From Amycolatopsis sp. FBCC-B4732 (GTDB lineage: Bacteria > Actinomycetota > Actinomycetes > Mycobacteriales > Pseudonocardiaceae): DNA of 64,000 nt. Under the pieces are notes generated by a model. It was not told where the DNA came from. It made no database searches and saw nothing but the letters and a program-made list of their open reading frames with translations. Below, piece by piece: positions 27,243 through 36,621 of the stretch (the stretch's first letter is position 1; the number at the start of each line of letters is the position of its first letter). Position numbers and translations under genes: made by a program. Location of the stretch: contig NZ_CP095376.1 in NCBI RefSeq assembly GCF_023008405.1, positions 8,102,501 through 8,166,500 of the forward strand, written 5' to 3'.

Positions 27243-27929
27243 GTGCTCACCCCCGAGCAGTACCTCGGCGCGGTGGCCGAGCGCATCCAGCGCTCGGGCG
27301 GCCGGCTGAACTCCGTGCAGATCGGGCCCGCGACGGCCGTCGTCGGCCTGTTCACCGAGTCGGTGATGCTCTCGACGATGAACTACTGCGTCATCGCCGC
27401 GGCCGTGCCCGAGGTCAGCGCCGCGGCGCTGTACGACTTCACCGGCCGCGCCACGCAGCACGCCCGCGCGAACCTCATCGGCACCATGGGCTGGACCGCG
27501 GCGTCGGTGGTCATCGCCGGGCTGGTCGGCCGGCGCGTGTACCCGGACGCCGCGCAGGCCGCGTCCGCGAAGTCGGGCAACCAGTTCGGCGGCGAGACGC
27601 GGATGGTCGCGGTGGACCTCTCGGCCGGGCAGATGTTCGCGTTCGTCGGCGGGAAGTTCTGGGGCGCCGCGGTGCAGGGTTCGGTCAACGCCAAGCTGAC
27701 GTACTGCTTCCCGCAGCCCGCCGAGGTCTACCAGCAGGTGCAGTGGCAGCAGGCCCAGCACCAGCAGCAGCAACCGCCGGTCCAGCAGCAACCGCCGGCG
27801 CAGCAGCCGCCGCCGGGCTGGCAGCAGCAGGCGCCGATGCCGCAGGTGCCGCCCCCGCCGGCCGTCGGCCCGGGCGGTCCCCAGCCGCCCGTCTACCCGC
27901 CGCCGGGGCACCAGCCGTACGGTCAGTGA
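27243..27929 (+). CDS. hypothetical protein with Gln/Pro-rich tail
   Basis: A 228-residue protein from GTG 27243 behind a strong GAGGAGG site. Residues 1-165 form a globular domain of mixed hydrophobicity (TPEQYLGAVAERIQRSGG, GPATAVVGLFTESVMLS, VDLSAGQMFAFVGGKFWGA). The last 60 residues are Gln/Pro repeats, probably disordered. There is no signal peptide or clear membrane helix, and I do not recognise a family. It is followed after 1 bp by the flavin-type oxidase gene, so co-transcription is likely. Confidence 0.75.
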   Translation: MLTPEQYLGAVAERIQRSGGRLNSVQIGPATAVVGLFTESVMLSTMNYCVIAAAVPEVSAAALYDFTGRATQHARANLIGTMGWTAASVVIAGLVGRRVYPDAAQAASAKSGNQFGGETRMVAVDLSAGQMFAFVGGKFWGAAVQGSVNAKLTYCFPQPAEVYQQVQWQQAQHQQQQPPVQQQPPAQQPPPGWQQQAPMPQVPPPPAVGPGGPQPPVYPPPGHQPYGQ

Positions 27930-27930
27930 C

Positions 27931-28569
27931 ATGGTGCAGCTGCGCGGGTGGCCGTCGTTCCCCGAAGAACTCCCTGTGTTCACGCCGGAAACGGCGCCGC
28001 CGGACCCGCGGGCACTGTTCCTGGAGTGGCTGACCGAAGCCGGCGAGCACGTGCTCGCACCGCACGCCGTCACACTGTCCACAGTGGACGCCGATGGCGC
28101 GCCCGACGCCCGCGTCGTGATCCTCAAGGACGTCGGCCCGGCCGGCTGGGCGGTCGCGACCAGCTCCGAAAGCCCGAAGGGCCTGCAACTGAGCAAGGAC
28201 CCGCGGGCCGCGCTGACGTTCTTCTGGCCCGGCCGCGGCCGCCAGGTCCGGCTGCGCGGGCCGGTTTCCCCGGCCGCGCCCGAAGTTTCGGCGGAGGACT
28301 TCCTCGCCCGGCCGCCGGCGTCCCGCGTCGAGGCGTTCATCGGACGCCAGTCCCAGGTGCTGGCCGACCCGGCGGACCTCGTCGCCGCGGCCGCGGAAGC
28401 GGAGCGCTGGGTCGAAGAAAACCCCGGCACCGCCCCGGAAACGTGGACGCGGTACTTCGTGGACCCGGACGTCGTCGAGTTCTGGCAGGCGAGCCACGAC
28501 CGCCGGCACGTCCGGTTGCGGTACCGCAAGGCCGACGGCGGCTGGGTCCGCGAACGCCTCTGGCCCTGA
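27931..28569 (+). CDS. pyridoxamine 5'-phosphate oxidase family protein
   Basis: A 212-residue protein with the split-barrel PNPOx layout: AVTLSTVDADGAPDARVVILKDV, ATSSESPKGLQLSKDPRAALTFFWP and RQVRLRGPVSPA, ending RLRYRKADGGWVRERLWP like the C-terminal PNPOx dimerisation region. This fits an FMN-dependent PdxH-type oxidase making pyridoxal phosphate. The C-terminal substrate residues should be checked before calling it PdxH. Confidence 0.85.
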   Translation: MVQLRGWPSFPEELPVFTPETAPPDPRALFLEWLTEAGEHVLAPHAVTLSTVDADGAPDARVVILKDVGPAGWAVATSSESPKGLQLSKDPRAALTFFWPGRGRQVRLRGPVSPAAPEVSAEDFLARPPASRVEAFIGRQSQVLADPADLVAAAAEAERWVEENPGTAPETWTRYFVDPDVVEFWQASHDRRHVRLRYRKADGGWVRERLWP

Positions 28570-28623
28570 GAAGCCCTGATCGGGGGTATCCCGTACGCGG
28601 GCGGCTGTGCGCATGATGCACCC

Positions 28624-30015
28624 ATGCGCTCGAAGCTCCTGACCGCCGGGCTCGTCCTGGCGCTGACCGCCGCACTCGGGGGTGTGGCCTCGGCCGACGC
28701 GCGTCCTGGGGGACGACCGAAGCTGACGGATCCGCATCCGTGCCCGGGCCAACCGGGTTTCACCTGCTCGACGTTGACCGTGCCGCTCGACCACACCGGC
28801 CGCGTGCCGGGCACGCTCGACCTCGCCGTGGCGACCGCCGACAACGCCGACGCGCCCAAGGGCGTCCTGCTGTTCCTGACCGGCGGCCCCGGCCAGGGTG
28901 GCGTCGGCACTATCACGCGGATCGCGAAGCAGCGGCTGCCGGAAGTCGCGAAGGACTACCGGTTCGTCATGCTCGACCAGCGCGGCACCGGCCCGTCCGG
29001 CGCGCTGAAGTGCCCCGGGCTGCAGGAGCAGATGGGCAGCTCGGACATCGCGACGCCCTCCCGCGACGCGGTGCTCGAATGCGCGCACATCCTCGGCGAC
29101 ACGGCACCGCTGTACTCGACCGACCAGACGGTCGCGGACTTCGACCAGCTCCGGCGCGCGCTCGACGTGCCGAAGATGGTGGTCGACGGCGTCTCGTACG
29201 GCTCCTTCACGGCGGCCCGGTACGCGCTCGCGCACCCGGGCAACGTCAGCAAGGTCGTCCTCGATTCGGTGCTGCCGCACCACGCTTCGGCGTCGGCCTC
29301 GCTGTACCTGACGGGGCTGACGGCCGAAGCGCGGGTGCTGCGAGCGGCGTGCGCGGTAGCTCCCGCATGCGGCTACGACCCGGCTGACGACCTGGCGTGG
29401 GTGGTCCGCCACCGCAGTCCGGCCGACGGCGTGCGGATCTTCGACCTGGTCGTCACGTACGAGTTCGTCGACCCGACGTACCGCAACGAGGCGGCGGGCG
29501 ACCTCGTCGGCGCCGTCCACGAGGCCCGCGCGGGCGCCACGGCCCACCTGGACGGCCTGCTGGAGGCGTACAAGTCCGGCGGCGACGACCCGGCATCGTT
29601 CAGCGCCGGCCTCCACGCGGCGACGCTGTGCGCGGACCAGCGCTTCCCGTGGGGCTCCGCGGCGACGCCGGTGTCACTGCGGCGACCGCTGCTTTCGCTG
29701 GCCGCCCGCACGCTGCCGGCTCGCGCGACCTGGCCGTACACGACGGAAGTGGCTACGCAGCAGGGATTCATCCAGAGCTGCCTCCCGTGGCCGGCCGAGC
29801 GCCCCGCTTCGAACCCGGCCGGCCGGCTGCCGAACGTCCCGGTGCTGCTGGTGAACGGCGACCGCGACCTGTCGACGCCACTGGAGTGGGCTCGGGAGGA
29901 AGCGGCGCAGGCTCCGCGCGGTCAGCTGGTGATCGTCCCGGGCGAGTCCCACTCGATCCAGAACCGCGAGCGCGGCCACGCGGGCCGGGACGCGGTGATC
30001 AGCTTCCTGCGGTAG
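28624..30015 (+). CDS. secreted alpha/beta hydrolase, tripeptidyl-aminopeptidase-like
   Basis: A 463-residue exported hydrolase. A signal peptide covers residues 1-25 (cleavage near ASA-DARPG). The fold shows FLTGGPGQGG (oxyanion), MLDQRGTGPSGAL, nucleophile Ser in DGVSYGSFTA (GxSxG), a late Asp region VNGDRDLSTPLEWA and the His in GESHSIQ. The C-terminal part matches the TAP-like domain of Streptomyces secreted aminopeptidases. The last 17 bp overlap the convergent P450 gene. Confidence 0.9.
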   Translation: MRSKLLTAGLVLALTAALGGVASADARPGGRPKLTDPHPCPGQPGFTCSTLTVPLDHTGRVPGTLDLAVATADNADAPKGVLLFLTGGPGQGGVGTITRIAKQRLPEVAKDYRFVMLDQRGTGPSGALKCPGLQEQMGSSDIATPSRDAVLECAHILGDTAPLYSTDQTVADFDQLRRALDVPKMVVDGVSYGSFTAARYALAHPGNVSKVVLDSVLPHHASASASLYLTGLTAEARVLRAACAVAPACGYDPADDLAWVVRHRSPADGVRIFDLVVTYEFVDPTYRNEAAGDLVGAVHEARAGATAHLDGLLEAYKSGGDDPASFSAGLHAATLCADQRFPWGSAATPVSLRRPLLSLAARTLPARATWPYTTEVATQQGFIQSCLPWPAERPASNPAGRLPNVPVLLVNGDRDLSTPLEWAREEAAQAPRGQLVIVPGESHSIQNRERGHAGRDAVISFLR

Positions 30016-31225
30016 CCGTCCAGGTGACCGGCAGCTCGTGGACGCCGTAGATGTTCATGTCCGTCCGCAGCTTCACCTCCCCCGCGGGCACCGCGAGTGC
30101 CAGCGTCGGGAAGCGCCGCAGCAAGGCCTCGAAGCCGGCGCGCATCTCGATGCGGGCCAGCTGCTGGCCGAGGCACTGGTGGACGCCGTGGCCGAAGGAG
30201 AGGAGGCCGCGGGCGTTGCGGTGGACGTCGAGGGTGTCCGGGTTTTCGAAGCGGCGGGGGTCGTGGTTGGCGGCCAGCAGCGAAACCACGACCGTCGAGC
30301 CCCGCGGGATCGTTTCGCCGCCCAGCTCCAGGTCTTCGGTGGCGTAGCGGAAGAAGATGTCGGCCACCGACAGGTAGCGCAGGAGTTCCTCGACCGCACC
30401 CGCCAGCAGGTCCGGGTTCGCACGCACCTCCGCGGCCTGCTCCGGGTGCTCCAGGAGTGCGAAAGTGCCCAGCGACAGCATGTTCGCGGTCGTCTCGTGG
30501 CCGGCGAGCAGCAGCAGGAACGCGGCGCCGGTCAGCTCCTCGACGGCCAGGTCCTCGTGGCGGGCCAGGTCGGACAGGATGTCGTCGCCGGGCTCGGCGC
30601 GCTTGCTCGTGACCAGTTCGGTGAGGTACGTGTTCAGCGCGATGTACGCGCCCATCTTCGTCTCGAGCGGCTGGTCGCGGACCATGAACTGCGCCGAGTC
30701 GGCCTGGAAGCTTTCGCGGTCCTCGTACGGGACGCCGAGCAGTTCGCAGATCACCAGCGACGGCACCGGGAGCGCGAACTCCTTCACCAGGTCGATCGGC
30801 GGCGTCAGCTGTGCGAGGTGGTCCAGCTGCCGCTCGACGATCTCGACGATGTGGTCCTCCAGCGTCTTCATCCGCTTGACGGTGAAGGCGCCGGTCAGCT
30901 TGCGCCGCAGCCGGCCGTGGTCCGGCGGGTCCATCGCGATGAACATGCCCGGCAGCTGCGGGGACGGCTCCGTGGCGGCGGGCATGCCCGTCTCGTACGG
31001 CACGTGGATGACGTCGAGGTCCAGCCGCGAGCTGAACCGCGTGTCGGCCATCAGCTGCCGGACCTCTTCGTAGCCGGTGACGAGCCAGCCTTCGTGCCCG
31101 TCGGGAAACACGAGCGGGCTGACCGGGCGCGCGTCGCGCAGCCGGCTGATCCCGCTCGGCGGGTCGAAGGGGCCCGCGTCGCGCTCCATGGGCAGACCGT
31201 GCGGAACGTCGACCTTCTGGCTCAT
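29999..31225 (-). CDS. cytochrome P450 (CYP105/107-like)
   Basis: A 408-residue soluble bacterial P450 from ATG 31225 after AAAGGAAA. It has the I-helix LLLLAGHETTAN with the oxygen-activating acid/alcohol pair, the K-helix EELLRYLSV and haem ligand Cys351 in FGHGVHQCLGQQLAR. MFIAMDPPDHGRLRRKL is also typical. It needs a ferredoxin and reductase; none is adjacent, although an FprA-type reductase lies at 14.5 kb. It is divergent from a BTAD regulator, which probably controls it. The substrate is unknown. Confidence 0.93.
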   Translation of the reverse strand: MSQKVDVPHGLPMERDAGPFDPPSGISRLRDARPVSPLVFPDGHEGWLVTGYEEVRQLMADTRFSSRLDLDVIHVPYETGMPAATEPSPQLPGMFIAMDPPDHGRLRRKLTGAFTVKRMKTLEDHIVEIVERQLDHLAQLTPPIDLVKEFALPVPSLVICELLGVPYEDRESFQADSAQFMVRDQPLETKMGAYIALNTYLTELVTSKRAEPGDDILSDLARHEDLAVEELTGAAFLLLLAGHETTANMLSLGTFALLEHPEQAAEVRANPDLLAGAVEELLRYLSVADIFFRYATEDLELGGETIPRGSTVVVSLLAANHDPRRFENPDTLDVHRNARGLLSFGHGVHQCLGQQLARIEMRAGFEALLRRFPTLALAVPAGEVKLRTDMNIYGVHELPVTWTATAGS

Positions 31226-31323
31226 CGGATTTCCTTTCGTGGTGGTTGCCGCCACGATGGCCGGGCCGGCTGACACGGGCCTGACACCGCTCGGACACCG
31301 GCGTCCGTGGCAAGATCGGCCTG

Positions 31324-34300
31324 GTGCAGATCGGGATACTGGGCCCCTTCGAGGTCCGGACGGACGACGGCGCACTGGCCGACGTGCCGGGCGCCCGGTT
31401 GCGCGGCCTGCTGGCCGCCCTCGCGCTCGACCCGGGACACGTCGTCCCGAAGGCGACGCTGGTCGACTGGATCTGGGGTGAGCACCCGCCAGCCGATGCC
31501 GCGAACGCGTTGCAACGCCTGGTTTCCCGGCTGCGGAAAGCGCTACCGGAAGGGTCCGTCGACGGGCAGCCGACCGGCTACCGGCTGCTGCTCGGCCCCG
31601 ACGACGTCGACGCCGTGCGGTTCGAACGCCTCGCCGGCGAGCCGGGCCGGCTCCGGGAAGCGCTCGAGCTGTGGCGCGGTCCGGCCATGCAGGACGTCGA
31701 TCTGCCCGAAAGCGCGGCCCTCGAAGCCGCCGTCACCCGCCTCGAAGCCCTGCGCCTGACGGCCGTGGAGGAGTACTTCGACGCCGAGCTGAACCTCGGT
31801 CACGGCGCGAAGGTCGTCACCGAGCTGACCGATCTGGTCGCCGCCAACCCGATGCGCGAACGGCTCGTCGCCGCGTTGATGCGCGCCCTCGTCGCCAGCG
31901 GCCGCGACTCCGAAGCGCTGCTCCTGTACCAGCGCACGAAGGACGCGCTCGCCGATTCGCTGGGCGTCGATCCTTCGCCGGAACTCTCGGCGCTGCACGT
32001 CGCGCTGCTGCGGGGCGAGCTGGCGCGGCCGGAGGCGGACCGCAAGACCAACCTGCGGGCCGAGCTCACCAGCTACGTCGGCAAGGACGCCGACGTCACG
32101 GCGGTCAGCGAGCTCAGCTCCGGCCACCGGCTCACCACCGTGATCGGCCCGGGCGGCTCGGGGAAGACCCGGCTGGCCACGGAAACCGCGCGGCACCTGC
32201 TCGGCGACCTGCCGGACGGCGCCTGGGTGGTCGAGCTCGCGGCCATCGGCGCCGACGGCGACGTCGCGCAAGCCACGCTCGGCGCGCTCAAGCTGCGGGA
32301 CGCGCTCCTCGGCGAGGCACCGGACGCGGAGCCGACGGACCGGGTCATCGCGGCGCTGCGCGAGCGGTCGATGCTGCTGGTGCTGGACAACTGCGAGCAC
32401 GTCATCGAGTCCGCGGCGGCGTTCGCCCACCGCGTCCTCGGCGAGTGCCGTCGGCTGCGGATCCTGGCGACGAGCCGGGAACCGCTCGGCATCACCGGCG
32501 AGGCGCTGTGGCAGCTCGCTCCGCTGGTCCTGCCCGCGCCGGACGCCGATCCCGCCGAAATCGAGGCCGCCCCGGCCGTCCGGCTGCTGCGCGACCGGGC
32601 CGGCGCGGTGCGCAAGGAGCTCGCGACCGACGACGCCGCGCTGCCGACGTTGGCGCGGGTTTGCCGGGCGCTGGACGGGATGCCGCTGGCGATCGAACTC
32701 GCCGCCGCGCGGCTGCGCACCATGTCGCTCGACCAGCTCGCCCACCGGCTCGACGACCGCTTCCGCCTGCTGACCGGCGGCAGCCGCACCGCGCTGCCCC
32801 GGCACCGGACGCTGCGCGCGGTCATCGACTGGAGCTGGGAACTGCTCACCGACGCCGAGCGCGTCGTGCTGCGCCGGCTGTCGGTGTTCGCCGGCGGCGC
32901 GAGCCTGGAAGCGGCCGAGCGGGTATGCGGCGGCGACGTCGTCGAGGAGTGGGAAGTCCTCGAACTGCTGACGGCGCTGACCGAAAAGTCGCTGGTGGTG
33001 GTCAGCGAGCGCGACGGTGCGCAGCGGTACCGGATGCTCGGCACGATCAAGGAGTACGCCGAGCAGCGGCTCGCCGAGGCCGAGGAAACGACGCGGGCTC
33101 GGCACGCGCACCTCGCGTACTTCACCGAATTGGCCGAGACCGCGAAGCCGCACCTGCGCGGCGGCGAACAGCTGGACTGGCTGGCCAAGCTCGAAGCCGA
33201 GCACGAGAACATCGCGGCGGCGATGCGCGGTGCGCTCGCGGCCGCCGAAGCCGAGCCCGCGATGCGCCTGGCGGCCGGTGCCGCCTGGTACTGGTGGCTC
33301 GGCGGGCACCGGGCGGAGGGCAACGAGCTGGTCCTGGCGGCCACGGCCGTGCCCGGCGACGTGCCGGACGAGCTCCGCGGTGTCGTCTATTCGTTCGTCG
33401 TCCAGTTCGTGACGTCCGGGCAGCAGAGCGACGAGTCCCAGGCGGTGGACTGGATCCGGAAGGCCTACGAAATCAGCCTCCAGACCCCGGACGGCGACCT
33501 GGAGCTGCGGTTCGCCCCCGCGCTCGAACGCCTGCTGCACGGGCCGGACGCGGCGCTGACCGCGTTCGAACCGCTGCTCGCCGACGAAGACCCGTGGGCT
33601 CGCGCGGTGGCCCGGCTGCAGCTCGGCAAGATGCGGATCCAGTTCGGCCACGGCGATCGCGAGGCGGACGCGCACCTCGAGACGGCGCTCGCCGAGTTCC
33701 GCGCGATCGGCGAACGGTGGGGTATGTCGTTTGCGCTGACCGAGCTGGCCGACCGCATCGCCGTGCGCGGCGAGTTCGCCGGCGCCTGCGCGTACTACGA
33801 GGAAGCCGTCGTGGTGGTCACCGAGGTCGGGGCCATCGAGGACGTCGTCCGGATGCGGATGCGGCAGGCCCAGCTGTACTGGCTGCTCGGCGACGAGGAC
33901 GCGAGCGCGGTGGCGCTGGCCGAAGCGCAGCGAGCCGCGGAACGCGTCGCCTGGCCGAACGCGCTGGCCGAGCTGGCGCTGTCGAAGGCGGAACTCGCGC
34001 GCTGGCGCGGTGATTTCGAGCAGGCCCGCCGCCAGCTCGATGTCGCGACGACGATGCTGGGCGACGGCGCAGGGCTGCCGACCGTCCGCGCGGTGACCGG
34101 TGATCTGCTCGGCTACCTGGCCACGGACGTCGGCGAATCCCGCGAGCACCGGGCCGCGGCGTTCGCCGCGGCGTCCGAGACAGGCCACCCGCTCGTGCTC
34201 GCGCAGGTCCTCGTGGGAATCGCGGATCTGGCGCTGCGCACCGAAGAACCCGCGCAGGCCGCCCGCCTGCTCGCGGCGAGCGCCGGCCTGCGCGGGCTGG

Positions 34301-34440
34301 CGGACCGCTCCCACCCGGACTTCGGCCGGATCGAAGCGGACACCCGGAATCGCCTCGGTGACGAGGGGTTCACCGAGGCGACGCGGGAGGGAACGGCGGC
34401 GAGCTGGGACGAGCTGGCGGGCGTCACGCTCGCTTCGTGA
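31324..34440 (+). CDS. AfsR/SARP-like BTAD regulator with NB-ARC-type ATPase and helical repeats
   Basis: A 1038-residue regulator. An OmpR-type winged helix (1-90: ILGPFEVRTDDG, VPKATLVDWIWG, LVSRLRKAL) leads into a BTAD helical domain to about 240. A P-loop ATPase follows (VIGPGGSGKTRLATETA, about 273-288; MLLVLDNCEHV; RILATSREPLG), with a winged-helix part and a long TPR-like C-terminal half. Such proteins activate secondary-metabolism or efflux genes after ATP and ligand sensing. It starts at GTG 31324, divergent from the P450, and ends by overlapping the converging exporter gene by 17 bp. Confidence 0.9.
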   Translation: MQIGILGPFEVRTDDGALADVPGARLRGLLAALALDPGHVVPKATLVDWIWGEHPPADAANALQRLVSRLRKALPEGSVDGQPTGYRLLLGPDDVDAVRFERLAGEPGRLREALELWRGPAMQDVDLPESAALEAAVTRLEALRLTAVEEYFDAELNLGHGAKVVTELTDLVAANPMRERLVAALMRALVASGRDSEALLLYQRTKDALADSLGVDPSPELSALHVALLRGELARPEADRKTNLRAELTSYVGKDADVTAVSELSSGHRLTTVIGPGGSGKTRLATETARHLLGDLPDGAWVVELAAIGADGDVAQATLGALKLRDALLGEAPDAEPTDRVIAALRERSMLLVLDNCEHVIESAAAFAHRVLGECRRLRILATSREPLGITGEALWQLAPLVLPAPDADPAEIEAAPAVRLLRDRAGAVRKELATDDAALPTLARVCRALDGMPLAIELAAARLRTMSLDQLAHRLDDRFRLLTGGSRTALPRHRTLRAVIDWSWELLTDAERVVLRRLSVFAGGASLEAAERVCGGDVVEEWEVLELLTALTEKSLVVVSERDGAQRYRMLGTIKEYAEQRLAEAEETTRARHAHLAYFTELAETAKPHLRGGEQLDWLAKLEAEHENIAAAMRGALAAAEAEPAMRLAAGAAWYWWLGGHRAEGNELVLAATAVPGDVPDELRGVVYSFVVQFVTSGQQSDESQAVDWIRKAYEISLQTPDGDLELRFAPALERLLHGPDAALTAFEPLLADEDPWARAVARLQLGKMRIQFGHGDREADAHLETALAEFRAIGERWGMSFALTELADRIAVRGEFAGACAYYEEAVVVVTEVGAIEDVVRMRMRQAQLYWLLGDEDASAVALAEAQRAAERVAWPNALAELALSKAELARWRGDFEQARRQLDVATTMLGDGAGLPTVRAVTGDLLGYLATDVGESREHRAAAFAAASETGHPLVLAQVLVGIADLALRTEEPAQAARLLAASAGLRGLADRSHPDFGRIEADTRNRLGDEGFTEATREGTAASWDELAGVTLAS

Positions 34441-35167
34441 ACTTCGCCCGCGCCCACACGTAACCGACCACGGCGATCCCGACGCACCAGGCGACCGCGG
34501 CGATCGCGTAGCCGGTGGACGGCGTGCCGGTGAGCAGTCCGCGCACGGTTTCGATGATCGGCGTGAACGGCTGGTACTCGGCGAATTCCCGGAGGCCGGG
34601 ACCCATCTTTTCGGCTGGCACGATGGCGCTGCTGAAGAACGGCAGCATCACCAGCGGCACGGCGGCCATCCCCGCCGTTTCCGGCGTTTTCGCGGCCAGC
34701 CCCAGCGCGACGGTGAACCAGCCGGCCGCGAAACCGAGCAGCACGATCATGCCGACCACGCCGAGCCAGTCGAGGAAACCCGCGGACGGGCTGAAGCCGA
34801 GCAGGAAAGCGACGCCGACGAGCGCGGCGATGGCGATCAGGTTGGTCAGCACGCTCGCGACGACGTGCCCGGTCAGCACCGCGCCGCGCGAGACGTCCAT
34901 GACCTTGAAGCGGTTGATGATCCCCTTCGTCATGTCGGAGTTCACCGACGTCGCCGTGGCGCCGAGGCCGTAGCAAATCGCGAGGAGCATCAGGCCCGGC
35001 GTGGCGTAGTCGACGTAATCGACGCCGACGTCGAACGCGTCTCCGAGCATGTAGACGAACATCAGCATGATCACGATCGGCATCAGGACGGCGTTGAAGA
35101 CCGACGTCGGGTTCCGGGCGATGTGCTTGAAATTGCGGCGAAGCATGACCGTGGCGTGGGTGCTCAT
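34424..35167 (-). CDS. ABC-2 type permease, DrrB-like
   Basis: A 247-residue membrane protein with six hydrophobic segments. ATG 35167 overlaps the ATPase stop (ATGA). It begins with the family's LRRNFKHIARNPTSVFNAVLMPIVIMLMF pattern and has FINRFK-like IINRFKVMDVSR and a final EYQPFTPIIETVRGLL loop typical of DrrB-type drug exporters. It pairs with the preceding DrrA-like ATPase. Confidence 0.92.
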   Translation of the reverse strand: MSTHATVMLRRNFKHIARNPTSVFNAVLMPIVIMLMFVYMLGDAFDVGVDYVDYATPGLMLLAICYGLGATATSVNSDMTKGIINRFKVMDVSRGAVLTGHVVASVLTNLIAIAALVGVAFLLGFSPSAGFLDWLGVVGMIVLLGFAAGWFTVALGLAAKTPETAGMAAVPLVMLPFFSSAIVPAEKMGPGLREFAEYQPFTPIIETVRGLLTGTPSTGYAIAAVAWCVGIAVVGYVWARAKFTKRA

Positions 35168-36099
35168 CGGGAAACAACCTCCGTGGCGTGGCCGGTGAGG
35201 GCGAGGAAGACGTCGTCGAGATCGGGGGTGTGCACGGAAAACTCTTCGGCGGTGAGCGCGTATTCGTCGAGCCGGTCGAGCAAGGTGCGCAACGACTTCG
35301 AGCTGCCGTCGCCGGGAACGCGCAGAGCGAGTGCTTCGTCGTCGCGGGTGCCGTCGACGAGGACGCGCGCGGCGGCGTCGAGCTCGGCGGCGGTGGCGAA
35401 CCGGAGCCGGACGTGGGTGCCGGGCAGCCGGCGCTTGAGCTCGTCGGCGGTGCCCTCCGCGACGAGCCGGCCCTGGTCGAGCACGGCGATCCGGTCGGCC
35501 AGCTGATCGGCTTCCTCGAGGTACTGCGTGGTGAGGAAGATGGTGACGCCGTCGGCGACGAGGTCGCGGATGATCGCCCACATCGTCCGGCGGCTGCGCG
35601 GATCCAGACCGGTCGTCGGCTCGTCGAGGAAGATGATCCGCGGGTGGCCGACGAGCGTCATCGCCAGGTCGAGCTTCCGGCGCATGCCCCCGGAGTAGGT
35701 CGACGCCGGCTTGCGCGCCGACTCCGTGAGTTCGAAGCGCTCGAGCAGGTCGGCCACGACCCGCTTGCCGTCCTTGGTCCCGCTGAGGTCCACCATCAGC
35801 TGGAGGTTCTCTTCGCCGGTCAGGAGCTCGTCGACGGCCGCGAACTGCCCGGTGACCCCGATCGCGGACCGGACCTTCTTGGTCTCGGCCGCGATGTCGT
35901 GACCGGCGACGCTGATCGCGCCGCCGTCCGCCTTGAGCAGCGTGGTCAGGACGTTCACCATCGTCGTCTTCCCGGCGCCGTTCGGGCCGAGGAGGGCGAA
36001 GATCGTCCCCGCGGGTACCTGCAAGTCGATGCCGTCGAGCACGACTTTGTCCTGGTAGGCCTTCCGAAGCCCGGAAGCCGTGATCGCCATTTCTGTCAT
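35164..36099 (-). CDS. daunorubicin-resistance-type ABC ATPase, DrrA-like
   Basis: A 311-residue export ATPase from ATG 36099 (ATG 36090 possible). Walker A is GPNGAGKTT, the Q-loop region is IGVTGQFAAVDELLTGEENL, the signature is YSGGMRRKL, Walker B is IIFLDEPTTGLDP and the H-loop is LTTQYLEEADQ. The C-terminal 90 residues form the DrrA regulatory extension. The operon order ATPase-permease, next to a P450 and a BTAD regulator, suggests export of a small hydrophobic molecule. Confidence 0.93.
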   Translation of the reverse strand: MTEMAITASGLRKAYQDKVVLDGIDLQVPAGTIFALLGPNGAGKTTMVNVLTTLLKADGGAISVAGHDIAAETKKVRSAIGVTGQFAAVDELLTGEENLQLMVDLSGTKDGKRVVADLLERFELTESARKPASTYSGGMRRKLDLAMTLVGHPRIIFLDEPTTGLDPRSRRTMWAIIRDLVADGVTIFLTTQYLEEADQLADRIAVLDQGRLVAEGTADELKRRLPGTHVRLRFATAAELDAAARVLVDGTRDDEALALRVPGDGSSKSLRTLLDRLDEYALTAEEFSVHTPDLDDVFLALTGHATEVVSR

Positions 36100-36163
36100 G
36101 GGAGCACTGTGTTCGGCCGGCCTGACACCGACCTGACCTCACCCTGACACGGGCGCTGTCACG

Positions 36164-36610
36164 TCAGTCCTGCGGCGTGAGCAGCACGATCGGGATGACG
36201 CGCTCGGTCTTCTGCGCGTATTCGTCGTACAGCGGGAAGATGGCGGCCATCATCGGCCAGAGCGTTTCGCGCTCGGCCGCGGACGCCACCCGCGCACGGG
36301 CGGTGAACCGGCGCGTCCCGGCCTGGACGCCGACGCTCGGGTTCGCCTCGAGGTTCTTGAACCACGCCGGATCCTCGTCGGCCCCGGCCTTCGAGGCGAC
36401 GACGACGAAGTCGTCCCCCGAGGTCCCGTAGATCAGGCAACAGCGTCGCGGGGTCCCGGTCCGGCGGCCGGTGGTGGCGAGGATCAGCGTGTGCAGACCG
36501 TTCGACTCGTGCCCTTCGGTTCCCCCGGAGTCCAGGTAGGTGCGGGTTTGCTCGGCAACCCAGTCCCAAGCCGAGTCGGTGGCGCGGTCGAGGTCATCGG
36601 CGACGGCCAT
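36164..36610 (-). CDS. deazaflavin (F420)-dependent nitroreductase family protein
   Basis: A 148-residue split-barrel protein of the DDN/DUF385 family: LHTLILATTGRRTGTPRRCCLIYG, DFVVVASKAGADEDPAWFKNLEANPSV and RARVASAAERETLWPMM are the usual signatures. Members bind F420H2 and reduce quinones or nitro compounds. Its neighbours are the DrrA gene upstream on the same strand and a VOC protein gene with an 11-bp gap, so the two small enzymes may share an operon. Confidence 0.9.
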   Translation of the reverse strand: MAVADDLDRATDSAWDWVAEQTRTYLDSGGTEGHESNGLHTLILATTGRRTGTPRRCCLIYGTSGDDFVVVASKAGADEDPAWFKNLEANPSVGVQAGTRRFTARARVASAAERETLWPMMAAIFPLYDEYAQKTERVIPIVLLTPQD

Positions 36611-36621
36611 GGCAGTTCCCT

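Noticed and set aside
28043..28058. Palindrome GCGAGCACGTGCTCGC as a second parS
   Set aside because: It lacks the GTTYCAC arms and lies inside codons of the PNPOx-family gene.
28074..28082. CTGTCCACA as a further DnaA box
   Set aside because: A single one-mismatch copy inside a coding region, with no partner box.
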